A stretch of DNA of 64,000 bases from Cyanophora paradoxa. Lineage: Eukaryota > Glaucocystophyceae > Cyanophorales > Cyanophoraceae. The position numbers and the translations under genes were made by a program. The notes beneath the pieces were generated by a model that was not told the origin of the DNA, searched no databases, and saw only the letters and a program-made list of their open reading frames with translations. Of this stretch, positions 15,001 to 25,463 are shown one piece after another. The DNA is taken from contig QPMI01000103.1 of NCBI GenBank assembly GCA_004431415.1, forward strand, positions 62,001 to 126,000, written 5' to 3'. Every line of letters begins with the position of its first letter. Within the stretch, counting starts at the first letter, position 1.

Positions 15001-17269
15001 GCTTTTATCCGCCCCAGTCGAGTTGGCCACCCACACCTTGAAGTACATCGCCGTGCTGTTGATCCCCAATCTGCGTATGCAGCCGCAGTTTAATATAGAT
15101 AACTCTAAATTTAAATTTCAAAGCACTATGCACGTGGCCGGGAGGGCCGAATGTTTCTGAAATCATCGCGCACGGATAAACGGCGCGGTCGGCGATCGCT
15201 GTCTGAGCAACGCCGATGGCGACGCCGGTTGTCTGCAGAGCGTGCACAAATATCCGGTACTCCAGCGTGTAGAGCTTGTTTCCGCTCTTGGACTCGATGA
15301 CGACTTCATAGCCCGTCAGCGACGTGATGTCGTACTGCAGGCTGCTGTCCTTGGTCCATTCCTCGCCGTTGGCCCACGTCCATGCAGCTGGGTCGGGCGG
15401 CGGCGGCGGAGCTTCTTCACCCTCGACGGGGGCTTCAACGGGTGCCGGCTCCTCTGCCACGCTCACGTTCCAGTCTATTTTGCGGTGTCGGATACGCCAA
15501 GAGGCTCCCGACGCGTCCGCATTGACCATAATCGACGAGGGCGAGAACTCTTCTCTCGAAACTGTGCATGCAAATGCAAACGCGTCATTCCAAGCGATCT
15601 CGATGTCATGGCTTACGTGAGCTCGTGCACGTGCACGTTCGCAAGACCATATACATAATATAGAAAATTAAGTGCAGGCGAAAGCAAGCTTAAGGTGCAC
15701 GTGCCCGCGCAACGCACTCTGTTCGACAAAGCAGTCGTACGGCCCTGTAAAAGTCTTTTTGTATCCCTGCAAAGCGAGTTAAATGTGAAGCCGGGCCGGG
15801 GTCGCTCCGAGGCTCGAAAGTCAAGGTTCAATGTCACGCGCGCAGACCGGGTTGTTCAGGTCGGCAGGATTGATGAGGTCTGAGAGAGATTCGCGTGCAT
15901 ATGTTATTGCAAATTTTCCAGATTCCAAGTCATTGTGCATCAAAAAACTGAGCACCAACGACGGCAGCCCCCAGTACTTTGACCTGGTCGAGCTTCGGGT
16001 CCGTCCCCGTCGGCGAAAAATGAAGGACCTGAAAAATGCGCCTTAGCGTGACATGGATTCTGGATGAGATATCGTATACATATGCATTTGAATATTAAAC
16101 TTCGAACTTCGAGCGCACCAATTTAAACTCTTGCCCGTCGATCAACACGCGCCGGCGGATGCGGCCGTCGTTCGTCGTTGGCGTGACCTCCGGCGTGGGC
16201 GTGTGCGTCGAGTCCGGCGTTGGCTCCGGCGTTTGCTCCAGAGGCCCGGGCTCGGGTGTAGGGGCGACCCCTTCATAGCTCGCGTCTTCGCCCTGTGAAA
16301 CGTCCTCCGCTTGCCTCGGATCCTCCACGAACCTGCATGCACGCGCGCGATTTAGTGCCAACATTGATGTCAATATATGCTGGCTTCGAATTCCGCACAT
16401 GAGGATGAACGTGCGCGACGTGCCGATGGAAGAAGAGAAGTTCATGCTTCGGCGAGCAGATATTTCGAACGTGAATCGCTTGTAGGCGATGTCAGGGAAG
16501 AGCGGGTCCGTCGTAATGATATCAGACCCATTCGCGACGAAATCATATTTCCCTGGATGCGCGGAGTGGTTATAGATAATCGTTGAGCAAGAGAGCAGAC
16601 GTCGACCGATATATATAGATTATTCAAATTCAAACTTTCGTACCGGGCGAAATCCGAGCATCCCGCGTGCGCACCTCGGCTCCTGGGCCAGGCCAAAGGA
16701 TGGCGAGCTCAACGGAACCGCAATCGAGCGCATTGGGGCACATCCAGTCAAAGTAGCACTGCACGCTTGTATCCATGTATATAGGATCATCAACGGCGTG
16801 GCCATGTTCTGCGTAAGCGAACGCGTGCATGTCAACTTTCGCGGTATCCTTGCAATATTCAATTGGCCGATGCGCATGCGATGTTCGAGATCGCACAAGA
16901 TTGCCGATTAATATTTGCGCAAGTCGAACGCATTCGCACCGCACACCACTCCCCGAGCGTCGGGGGTGATGAGTCCTCCAAGTGGAGGCAAAGACAAACT
17001 AATGTTGACGGGCGTGAGTGCTGCGCACGCGCGCAAGCAATAAGCATGGGATCCAGGAGGATCGATATCAAACACGTTTTTCCGCAAACAAACACCGCAC
17101 GTGGAGTAAAAGGACTGACTGGCGGGTTTACTGCCTCCGCTTCAAGAACTTGCGAGGCCGTAATTGCGATCATGAGCACGGTAAAAGCGATCGCGGCATC
17201 GGAGACCGCGGCTGGCCATGGCTGTGGCCATGGAGTCCGGCAATACGCAGCTGGACGCTTCCGTCGCAT
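1..17269 (-). CDS. Giant Ig-like-repeat surface/secreted protein (3' end outside window)
   Basis: Not a family I can name. The chosen start (17267-17269) gives an Arg/Lys-rich n-region, a hydrophobic stretch (AIAFTVLMIAITA) and a small-residue region ending near VLEAEA, which looks like a signal peptide or anchor. Downstream exons repeatedly encode a unit of about 100 residues: a Cys, 10-15 residues, a second Cys followed by T/S/A, then a short Ser/Pro segment with L..SDF or a variant, then a beta-rich stretch often ending in a SYSAALGGGV-like motif. Clear units lie near 60-175, 370-470, 720-790, 1450-1510, 1780-1890, 2090-2200, 2920-3010, 3200-3310, 3490-3570, 3790-3880 and 4520-4610, with many more to the right. 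NxS/T sequons are frequent. Introns are short and often AT-rich. A wall, scale or adhesion role is inference. The C-terminus, and so any membrane anchor, is not visible; exact exon limits are unresolved. Confidence 0.7.
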
Positions 17270-18596
17270 CTTATAATTACGCTGCAGCTGCGCATGCTGT
17301 TGGCCGGACGGGAACACGGCGAGGGTCATCCCGGCCGGCATGCACTGCGACAGCCGAGATACTGTTCACCCGTGTGCGCGCGCTCACAAATTAGATGGCG
17401 CCGCCCACCGTTTTCAGAACTGGCTGGCAGCGGCTGACTATGGGAAATTCTAAATCTCCTTCGGCTTCTTGCCTTTCTCGGTATCGGCTGGCAGCTGCAG
17501 CGTCCGCATGCACACTGTGTGCGACAGGCCCTGAGGATGACAGCTGCAGCCTGCAAATAATACTATGATACTAGTAGTACGAGCCTGCAGTGGCCCTGCA
17601 CCCTGCACCGGCCTCAAGCCTGTAGCGTGTACCGCGCGCCGCGCGTGAAGTCGCCGTGAACTCGGAAGCTTAAGTCGCCGCGGCCGCGAAGAACCGTCGG
17701 CTCCGAGGCTCCGGGGGAGCCTCGGAGTCCGACGGACTCGGACGTACGGACGCGCAGGCGGCGCAGCTCAACCGTGAACGGCAGCTGCAGGCTGTGCATA
17801 TGCGCTAGCGCTGCCGCCGCTGCGCGCGCGCGGCGTACGCGTGCGCGCGGCGCATGACCCGCCGCTCCGGTAGCTACTAGCCTATAGCTCATTAGGCCCT
17901 ACTACTAGGCTAGCTAAAGCGCATGGCATGGGTCATGACTCACTGAGTCATGATGCCCGTGATGCAGGCTCATTCATGATGCAGCGCGCGCGCGCGCGGC
18001 GCGTGCGCTAGCGCATCATCGATATATATCAGTGATTCGAATCGAATTCATCACTGATTCATCACTGATTCACCAAGGGCAGCACCACGTATATATAATA
18101 TATATATACCGCATCCGGTGCTGCAGGCTGCAGCCGGCCCGGCGGGGCCTGCAGGCAGTACCCAGTACTAGCCAATAGGATCTACTAGCTAAGTCTAGCT
18201 AGCAGTGCCTAGCACTGTTAACTTAGTAAACGTGGGAAACTTCGACGTCGACAGCGTCTTAAGCATTATTTCGTCTATATTCGTCAGACCTGCAGTTTGA
18301 CGAATAATTGAAATGTTTAACTGTTGAACTGAAATTTTGTAAAGGGGTACTAACGGCTGACCCGTCTATGGCGGAGCGCGCACTAGCTAGAGCTGACGAA
18401 AATATGATATCGATGCTGTCGATTCAGTGTCGAACCATCGTTTCGTCACGCGATATTCGGGTTTTGTCGAAATTAAGTCTCGACGAAAATTTCTACGTTT
18501 ACAGTACGCGTCTGCCGGCCGCGCCGAGACCACCGACTGCGGCCAATGGCAAGTTCGAATTATACATGAATATTAATCATAACATGATCGCCATTG
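17270..18596. other. Upstream region of the giant gene, rich in dyads and CTAG
   Basis: No coding sequence is supported. CTAG and GCTAGC palindromes are dense from about 17560 to 18230. A perfect dyad with 9-bp arms lies at 17934-17952 (CATGACTCA, one base, TGAGTCATG). A 7-bp-arm hairpin (CAGTGAT...ATCACTG) lies at 18030-18056 and is followed by a second copy of ATCACTGATTC. A TA-rich stretch lies near 18089-18108. The interval lies directly upstream of the minus-strand giant gene and may include its promoter; this is inference. Confidence 0.4.
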
Positions 18597-18700
18597 ATCG
18601 GTGCCAAGTAAGTTGAAGTAACGTACTAGTATAATTAATTAATTAATTAATTAATTAATCGGTGCCAAGTAAGTTGAAGTAACGTACTAGTATAATTAAT
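18597..18700. repeat. 43-bp direct repeat (period 61) flanking a TTAA microsatellite
   Basis: A 43-bp sequence beginning ATCGGTGCCAAGTAAG occurs at 18597-18639 and again, apparently identically, at 18658-18700. A run of TTAA units lies between the copies. A related CCAAGTAAGTTGAA core recurs near 19900. This fits a recent local duplication by slippage or by insertion of a short element. Confidence 0.85.
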
Positions 18701-18949
18701 CAGGCGAAGCCTCTTTCTCAAACCCAAAAACCGCCGATATAAATTCCTTTTTTAACCTTTTTTTCCACTCAAGATCCCCCCCGCTAAATAATTTCCGCGT
18801 CGCACTCCCTCGAGGACGAATTATTAATTCTGCCTCGACACGGACGCGATTGCCGCTAATGACTCAGCTACCCTAACCCCCACAGACCTCTCTAGATCCA
18901 TTTTTAGCGTCGTGGCTCCCCTAAGACGACCGCTCGCCCGTGGGCGTCG

Positions 18950-19610
18950 CGCGAAAATCGAATTTCCCTCTGGATCAATTCCGGTACTTAACCTCCGACA
19001 AATGCAGTCCGAGTCAGAAGGTGGGACCCGGTCCCGCCCGGTCCCGCGACGAAATCGCGCCAGGGACGCCCCAGAACGATACAGAATGCCGCGCGAGGGC
19101 GAGCGCATCGCCGCAAGCTCGATTTCAAGCGCCGTCGACGCTCCAGTGCGAAGAGTCGGCCGAAAATTTGATCCAGCGCTAGCCGGTCCCGCCCGGTCCC
19201 GCGACGCGCGCAATCGATGCGTACTGGCGCGCATGGACATAGCAGGGCCTGCGCACCCCCGAAATCCGCTTTTCGGAGCCGGAACAGCGCAGGAAGGTAC
19301 CCGACGGCCAAAATTCGATCCTGCACGCGCCCTGACATCTTTCCGCGCGCCCACGCCGCGGCGCATGCGCGGAACGATAGCATAAGCATTTAAGATGTAG
19401 GCAAAGTCTTCCGCACGCTTTGCGTATGCGACGGGCCGCGAGGACCCAGCCGACCCCGAAAATTCGATCCTGCATGGACCTGCACATCTTTCCGCGCGCC
19501 CTCGCCTCGAGCTCCGCAGCCCCGCACATCGATGCTATAGCTATATGCATTCAAGATTCTGTTTAAGCGATTCGCAAGCTCTGTGCATGCGCCTGGCCGC
19601 GAGAACCTTG
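18950..19610. repeat. Diverged tandem repeats of about 150 bp
   Basis: The phrase AAAATTYGATCC recurs at 19163, 19310 and 19459 (spacings 147 and 149 bp), with a related start near 18953. A 24-bp GC-rich phrase containing GGTCCCGCCCGGTCCCGCGA occurs at 19028-19051 and 19183-19206. ACATCTTTCCGCGCGCCC recurs in the last two units. The open frames on both strands here change with the repeat phase and are not credible genes. Confidence 0.7.
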
Positions 19611-21309
19611 CCCCTCCCGGGCCTCCCTCTCAACAATATTATATATAATTCATCTCCTCTAATCTCAACCTGCTCCGGCCTCCCTTTATTTCCTCAGTAC
19701 ATTAATATTCCTCTAGTTATATTCCTCTAGCCGGCCAGCGGTAGCTGGACTGGCCGTCAGCCGGCCAGCTTCCAACCAGAAAGCTGTTCGCGATCGGCCA
19801 GGCCGCTGGCCAGTGCCCTATAGGCCTACTGTGACAGCCGCGAGGGCGTCCGCGAGGCTTCGCCGTACTTAGTGCTCCGCAGGAGCACGGATCTTGTTAC
19901 CAAGTAAGTTGAAACCGCGTTAATTAACGCCGCAGTAATTTAGTGCCCGACGGTACTACAACTTGTCTCACAGGCTTGTCTACAAGTAGTGTCACAGTGT
20001 GCCACCGTTGCCACGTATTATCATAGTATTGTGACGTATACAAGTCGGAGCCTGCGAGACTCGGATATCGATCCGGATCGCCGAGTCGGAGTCTCCATCG
20101 GAGCCGACTCGGAGGATCGACGTCGGAGTCGGTCGGACGCGCGGAGGCTCTCAGTGCTTCTCAGTGTTCTCACCTCCAAATCCACTCCGAAGCGTTTTTT
20201 TTTAATCTGTCCTGTCCAATGCCGCTGTCGCTTTTGCTTAAACGCCAGCCTCTGGCAGCTGAGAACCTGGGCCGGCGGTACCGAGTACATAACTCTGCGG
20301 TGTACACATTCGAATTTCAGAAATTGCGAATCGTTTTTTGCGATTGAGGGAATTTGTTTTTCGTCATCGTTTTCCTTTCGTTTTTGCTCCGTCGTAAGTT
20401 CTCGTAACGCCGTCGTTTCACCGGTACGTATGCCGGGCATTGCCGGCCGGCCTCCCGCCGTCGACGTCCGACGGACCGGCGACCGGGCGACGGTCCGGAT
20501 CCGGATCCGGAGTCCGGACTCCGGAGTCCAGACTCCAGAGTCCAGACTCGGGAGTCGGGAGTCCGGACTCCGGCCGGCGCCGCGGCCCGCGAGTCCGCCG
20601 GGCCGGCGGAGTAGTATAGGGTCTACTAGGCTATAGTAGGGCTGTGGTCGCTGGTGGTCGCTTCGCTCGCGAGGTTCCAGCGGCCGCTAACTTAGTAAGC
20701 TTGGCATTTTCCGCCAGCGAACCTCCTCGCTCAGCGTTTTATATGGCTGACAGGCGCCAAAAAAAGCTCCATCCCGCTTTTTTCTCATCTGAAGGTCGAC
20801 GTAGGTCGGCGTAGCCGATCAATCTTGCTAAATTTCGACTGTTTTCGAGCATCCAGGCGTTCCGCTTCGCCCAAAAGCAGCCTGCAGCTGGCCTCTACTG
20901 TATCTCGCAGAAATTGACAGATGGCACGCGGAACTAAGCATTAAATCTGCATTTGCGTACGCGCGCATTTTAAAAGCTTGCAATTGTACGAAATAAACTA
21001 AACGGAACAGATAGGTTTTCGGTTGGTTTTCAGCAGTTTTTCGACAGGTTTTGGCGGTACCCCCACCTCATCGACGGGCCAGCGACGGGCGCCACTCGCC
21101 GGGCTTCAGCGGCCGCTGGGCCCGGCCCCCCCCAGCGAGCACAGCTCTACTCTATAGCTAGTCCCGGACTACCGTACCGTGTAAGACTTAAAAATACCGC
21201 GCCACAAATCACCGCGTTCTAAATTAAAAGTTTTGCGCCGGTATATATACGTAGACGTTTTAGCGCGGTACCGAATTACTGCGTTTTTATCAAAGTGTTA
21301 GCAAAAGAC
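19611..21309. other. Gene-free interval with palindromic GGAGTCC/TCCGGA repeats
   Basis: No gene is supported. 20493-20572 is a short-period array of TCCGGA and GGAGTCC words in both orientations (for example GAGTCCGGACTCCGG), giving strong self-complementarity. A looser version with GGAGTC and CGACTCGG words lies at about 20060-20130. The 215-codon frame at 19989-20636 runs through this array and has no recognisable protein features. The rest is unremarkable mixed sequence. Confidence 0.45.
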
Positions 21310-21325
21310 AATTACTGCGCTACCA
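21310..21325. repeat. Target-site duplication of the SINE (left copy)
   Basis: AATTACTGCGCTACCA at 21310-21325 is repeated exactly at 21506-21521, immediately either side of the SINE. A 16-bp perfect duplication is typical of LINE-machinery retrotransposition. Confidence 0.9.
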
Positions 21326-21505
21326 TTTTTTTTTTTTTTAAGATCTACGGCGGGCGTACCCACTCGTAGTACACAACGAGGATACAAGTCACGGTATCAG
21401 GAATCACGGGGATTCGAAGTACAACGAAGCGGAAACAGTAGGAACCGAACCCGGAAATCCGGGAGGTCGTAGCACGACCTTGTACCACTGCGCTAAAGCG
21501 CGGGT
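21326..21505 (-). mobile_element. tRNA-derived SINE, full length with poly(A) tail
   Basis: Read on the minus strand the element starts with a tRNA-like segment. An A-box-like TAGCGCAGTGG lies at 21485-21495, followed by an anticodon-arm-like hairpin (AGGTCG...CGACCT). A B-box-like CCGGGTTCGGTTCC lies at 21441-21454. A short body and a terminal hairpin follow (CTACG/CGTAG arms at 21345-21349 and 21365-21369), then a 14-nt A tail (T14 at 21326-21339 on the plus strand). It is flanked by a perfect 16-bp duplication. The parental tRNA was not identified. The partner LINE may share the 3' hairpin, because a similar hairpin and A tract end the element at 29476-29519. Confidence 0.85.
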
Positions 21506-21521
21506 AATTACTGCGCTACCA
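21506..21521. repeat. Target-site duplication of the SINE (right copy)
   Basis: Exact second copy of AATTACTGCGCTACCA abutting the 5' (tRNA-like) end of the minus-strand SINE. Confidence 0.9.
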
Positions 21522-21665
21522 AATTACTGACTTATAAATAAAAATATATATAACTATATTTGTTTTTGAGAGACTACGGAGACTACTGCGTACAGTAACA
21601 TATGCGAAAACATCTAATCTTAGCCGTTACTATATATGTATACTGCCAGGCCGGTTTTGTTAACG

Positions 21666-21985
21666 TTTTTGGTGAATTACCGGTACCGGCCACATGTACA
21701 GTCTCTAGTCTCTAGCTCTAGACATGTAAACCAGCATGCACACTAGTACTGCGGGGGCAGCCCATCATGCCAGGAGGCACAGAGACAACACTGAACGAAC
21801 AGAAGCAAAAGAACTAAGCCTTGAAGACAAGAGCGCGAAGAAGAACAAGACGAAGAGCCGATCGCGAAACCAACAATAACAGAAGAAAGACGTCGACACA
21901 GAGCCTGAGAGACAGATCTAGAAGAAACGACAAGCGAACGGGAGAAAGACCGAGCTCGAGACCGAGTAGATCGCGATCGGACATG
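21666..21985 (-). repeat. Dispersed repeat family, copy A (inverted relative to copy B)
   Basis: The reverse complement shares an ordered series of blocks with 23105-23340: CGTTTCTTCT.GATCTGTCTCT, TTGTTATTGT, GGCTCTT.GTCTTGT, and a terminal block with CTAGAGACTGT, GGCCGGTA and AATTCACCAAAAA. The copies differ by small indels, so both are old. Just to the left, 21556-21577 carries CCGTAGTCTCTCAAAAA in minus orientation, like the retroelement tail at 29501-29519. No coding is supported: the minus frame here is a Ser/Arg/Leu-rich low-complexity product of the T/C-rich repeat. Confidence 0.65.
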
Positions 21986-22144
21986 TACATACGCGTCGGG
22001 CGCGATCGCGAAGAAGAAATATATTAAAGGTACCGTAGTACCATCAACCATCAACCGTTGAACATCTAAGGGGAACACATCACTAGCAGACGGAGACAAG
22101 ATTAATTGTAACGAAGGAGGACAGAAGTGAGAAAGATAAATCAC

Positions 22145-23104
22145 AGGAAGCAGATTGGTAAGAGGAACAACATGTACAAGACAAAGAGGAGGCGGAGGCG
22201 AAGGGGGGGGGGGGGGGGGGGGTGACAGCTCGAGGCCTAGGAGTACACAGAAAACGGATCAGGCCGGGCGCCGGCGGTACTACGTACTGTAAAGCAGGAC
22301 TCCGGGAAATATTTAAGACCCCAAAATGTTTAGTAATTCCGGGGTTTGGCCGGTTTAGTAGGCCTAAAATAATTAAGAGTTAGTCGCGGAAGCCTTTACC
22401 AGGGGAATCCGGGGTGCACGTAGGCGCGGCGCGTGCCGCAGTGCAACGCGTACGGGGGGTGCTCAACGCCAGCGACGCCGCGCTCTTCTGCGTTTCCTTC
22501 GAGCAATTCACCTACGGCCGCGCCGACGTTACTGCGTACCCCTGGGCCTCGGGTTTAATAGTATCAAAAACTTTAGTACTCAGGCCGTAGAACTTTAGTA
22601 CTATTAATATCCAACCTCTTTAAATATTTCCTGCTTTACAGTATACTGGCCCGTTAGCTCATCTCTCGCCCTTGATTTCTTACCTTAAACGTACGGACAC
22701 TCGAGCTTCGTGGCCATTCTTTTCATTAGCCGGATTAACATTGTATTGGTCCCGGGTCACCGTGTGTACATGTGCACGTGTGCGAATTGATCATGATCAT
22801 GATCATGTGTTGAAAGGCGGCTGCCAGGCTGGCATGCGCAGGACCGGCCGCGGTAACGTCGAACTCCAGCCAAAGAGCTCCATGGCCACAAGTTCTATAT
22901 GCAAGTTCTGTTAGCGTTGCTAAGGATACGTATACCTATACGTATACTACTGGTGAACTTTTCGGAATATGTAAGTAGGCTTGCCAAGTTGCAAATGAGT
23001 CGGCATCGCAATTCTTCTTGTGGTTCCCTCATGATCAGATGTTGATGGTATCTCTAGCTCTATAAATATAGCTAGCTCTTCTTCGTGTCTGTCATCCTCT
23101 GTCA
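22145..23104. other. Gene-free interval with a G homopolymer
   Basis: No gene is supported. A run of about 20 G lies near 22203-22222. ATCATGATCATGATCATGTG near 22788-22807 is a short palindromic ATCATG repeat. The remainder is mixed-composition sequence rich in GTAC and CTAG words. Confidence 0.5.
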
Positions 23105-23340
23105 CTCGATCTGCTCGGTCTGGTTCGCTTATCGTTTCTTCTCGATCTGTCTCTGTGTCTTTCCTTTAATTTGTTATTGTCGATTTTGGCTCTTTGTCTT
23201 GTCTTTCTTCGATGCTCTAAATAGATCTTGTCTTAGTTACTTTGTTTCTTTTGTCACTGTGCCCCCTGGGCAGCCCGCGGCCCCGGCCCCGCAGTGCTGG
23301 TACCGGTGTCTAGAGACTGTGGCCGGTAATTCACCAAAAA
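23105..23340 (+). repeat. Dispersed repeat family, copy B
   Basis: Plus-oriented partner of the repeat at 21666-21985. The homology ends sharply after GGCCGGTAATTCACCAAAAA at 23340, which may mark the element's true 3' end. The two copies form an imperfect inverted pair about 1.1 kb apart. Confidence 0.65.
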
Positions 23341-23556
23341 AAGTCGCAATTCTTTGCAACATTATGAAGTTACGAAGTTGAGCCGCTGATCATGAGCGTA
23401 AGAAGAAAGCTCGAAATTAAAAGCCCGCAGAGATCTAAAGCACTAGTTCCAGCTGCAGTTCAACGGTTACAAATCAATGATATCGGTATCGCGATCATCG
23501 GATCGATTGGCTCTGCCAGACCGTCGGACCGCAGCGCTAGCGGCGGCTGTAATTAT

Positions 23557-24773
23557 TGTCGCGGGCGATCGCAAGACCAAGTCTGGCTAGAGCTTGGTCG
23601 GCTGGCCAGGGGCCGGGCCCGGCGTGGCCGCGGGCCATGGGCCGGAATCCGGCTATAGGCGTGGCCGGTCGCGACTTGACTTGCAATTCCCGGAATTGCC
23701 GGAATTGCCGGAATTGCCGGAATTGCCGGAATTCCCGGAACCCAAGTCGGAACCCAAGCCACAGGACCGTACTAGTGGCCCGGCCGCGTTTTGGCGCGCC
23801 GGGGGTGCAAGGGGGGAATCTGGATCTAATGAAAGAGTAGTAGTGGCTCGAACATGCACGGCCCGGCGGGGCAGATATAGATCGACCCCGGCCCAGCGCG
23901 CGCGGCAGGTTGAAGTAGTGAAGCGCGAGGAAAAGCTACGCGGTACGGGCCAATCTGGCCCACGGGCTGCGCGTGCTTCGGTGCACGTGCTGCGGTGCAA
24001 GCTTGATGCAGTCAAAAGTAGAAAGGCGTACGCAACGCACTGCGAGGAAGCCGAAATCTACAGGAGACAGCTAGCTATAGGGAGAACTGGTTCCATACAG
24101 AGCCGCGGAATGAATTCGAAGACCGGAATGACTCAGTGAGAGACTCTGCATGAGAGAAGTTGGTTTCCAGGCTTCAAGTCGAGGAAAACTGGTCTTCGCT
24201 AGAACCGCGGAAGGAATTCGAAGACCGGAATGAGAGAGAAGTTGGCTTCCAGGCGTCAAGGCGAGGAAAACTGGTCTTCGCCCTCGAAAACCCCTTTTTG
24301 CATGGACGGCCGCAGCGACAAACACGTGTCGCTCCCACCGAATTTCGGCACATTTTTGTTGCAAACTGGACCTCGAAAACGGCCTCATAGAAAACTTTTG
24401 GCTGAAGCGAGGGAACGGGAAGCAAGGGGGGGAAGACCTTCGGTCTTCTTTTCCCCCCTTGCAACAAGCTCAACAACTAGAAAATACTTGCTAGTTTGCA
24501 ACACGCGCGGATTTAGGGCTAGTATAAGTAGCCGCTTTCCTGCCAAAGTTGTCATTCTTTGTGAGGCGCACAGCCTCGAAATACTAGCAGCGAAACTCTG
24601 CCATTTTGCATCTGCAACTTGGGAGCACATCAGGGGCGGGCTAAGCATTAAGGGAACATCGTCAGGGATCAGAGATCCAGGTCTGTAATTACTCTGTTAT
24701 TAGGCCTCTGGTTACAAACTTGAAACCCCTAGACTATATCTGGGCCTTGCCCGGATTTAACCAGACGCTTAAT
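23557..24773 (+). repeat. 5' LTR (with 693 bp absent from the 3' LTR)
   Basis: It begins TGTCGCGGGCGATCGC. Four tandem units of CCGGAATTG lie near 23690-23740, and a TATA-like TATAAGTA lies at 24523-24530, so a promoter inside the LTR is plausible. Relative to the 3' LTR it carries 23773-24465. That extra segment holds two tandem copies (about 24100-24280) of a unit with GAATTCGAAGACCGGAATGA, and ends in a strong GC-rich inverted repeat (24422-24462). Confidence 0.8.
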
Positions 24774-25463
24774 ACGTGGGGGCTGCTCAAAACTTTCAGC
24801 TAGCTCTTCAAAGCTAGCTGGCCGACCTCTACGTCGCGATGCGCATAGCTGCTGCGCATGCGGAAGTCGCTGCGTACTGACCGGAGCCTTTGCGCATGTT
24901 CGCGACTCCTACTATCAACTCGGCGCTACCTGCTGCGCGGGTGAGCGGACGCTACCGCGCGCCAGCGCTACGCGTCGCTTTAAAAGATGCGTATATGGTC
25001 GCTCTGCCGGGGCTAGCTACTAGGCTAGCGCTCTAGCAGCCGTGCCGGCGCCCCGGCATGCGCACGCGCTCGCGTACGTCTGCGCCGCGACCAGTGTCTG
25101 ATCCGGGCCTGCTCGACGCAGCGTTCAACGGTTCGCATCACAGGCCTAGGCCGGATCGGATTCTGCGGCGCGAGCGCACTCTACAGGCGCGGCATCGCCG
25201 GCCGACGGGCGCCGAGCTCGCCGATTCGACGCCGAGCTCGCGGGGGCCGCCGGGCGCGCTATAGCTAGCTCCGAGGCTCGGGCCCGGGCTCCGGGGCGCC
25301 GTCGACGTCGATCAACGCGCGCCGTGGCGCGCGGGCGAGGAATCGGAAACGCTAGAGCTAGCGCTAGATCTAGAACTAGTCGGATCGCCGGGAGCGGACC
25401 TGCTCGGCGGTTCAAACGGTTCGCTGCGGAATTCTGCTGCGGCGGACGTGTTTCGAGTTCGAA

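Noticed and set aside
19989-20636. 215-codon plus frame
   Set aside because: It crosses the palindromic GGAGTCC array, has no recognisable domain and lies in a repeat-rich, gene-poor interval.
21743-22144. 133-codon minus frame with a hydrophobic start
   Set aside because: Ser/Arg/Leu-rich translation of a T/C-rich dispersed repeat; the related copy at 23105-23340 does not keep the frame.
23690-23740. CCGGAATTG tandem units as a possible CRISPR-like array
   Set aside because: A 9-bp microsatellite with no spacers, present identically in both LTRs of a eukaryotic retroelement.
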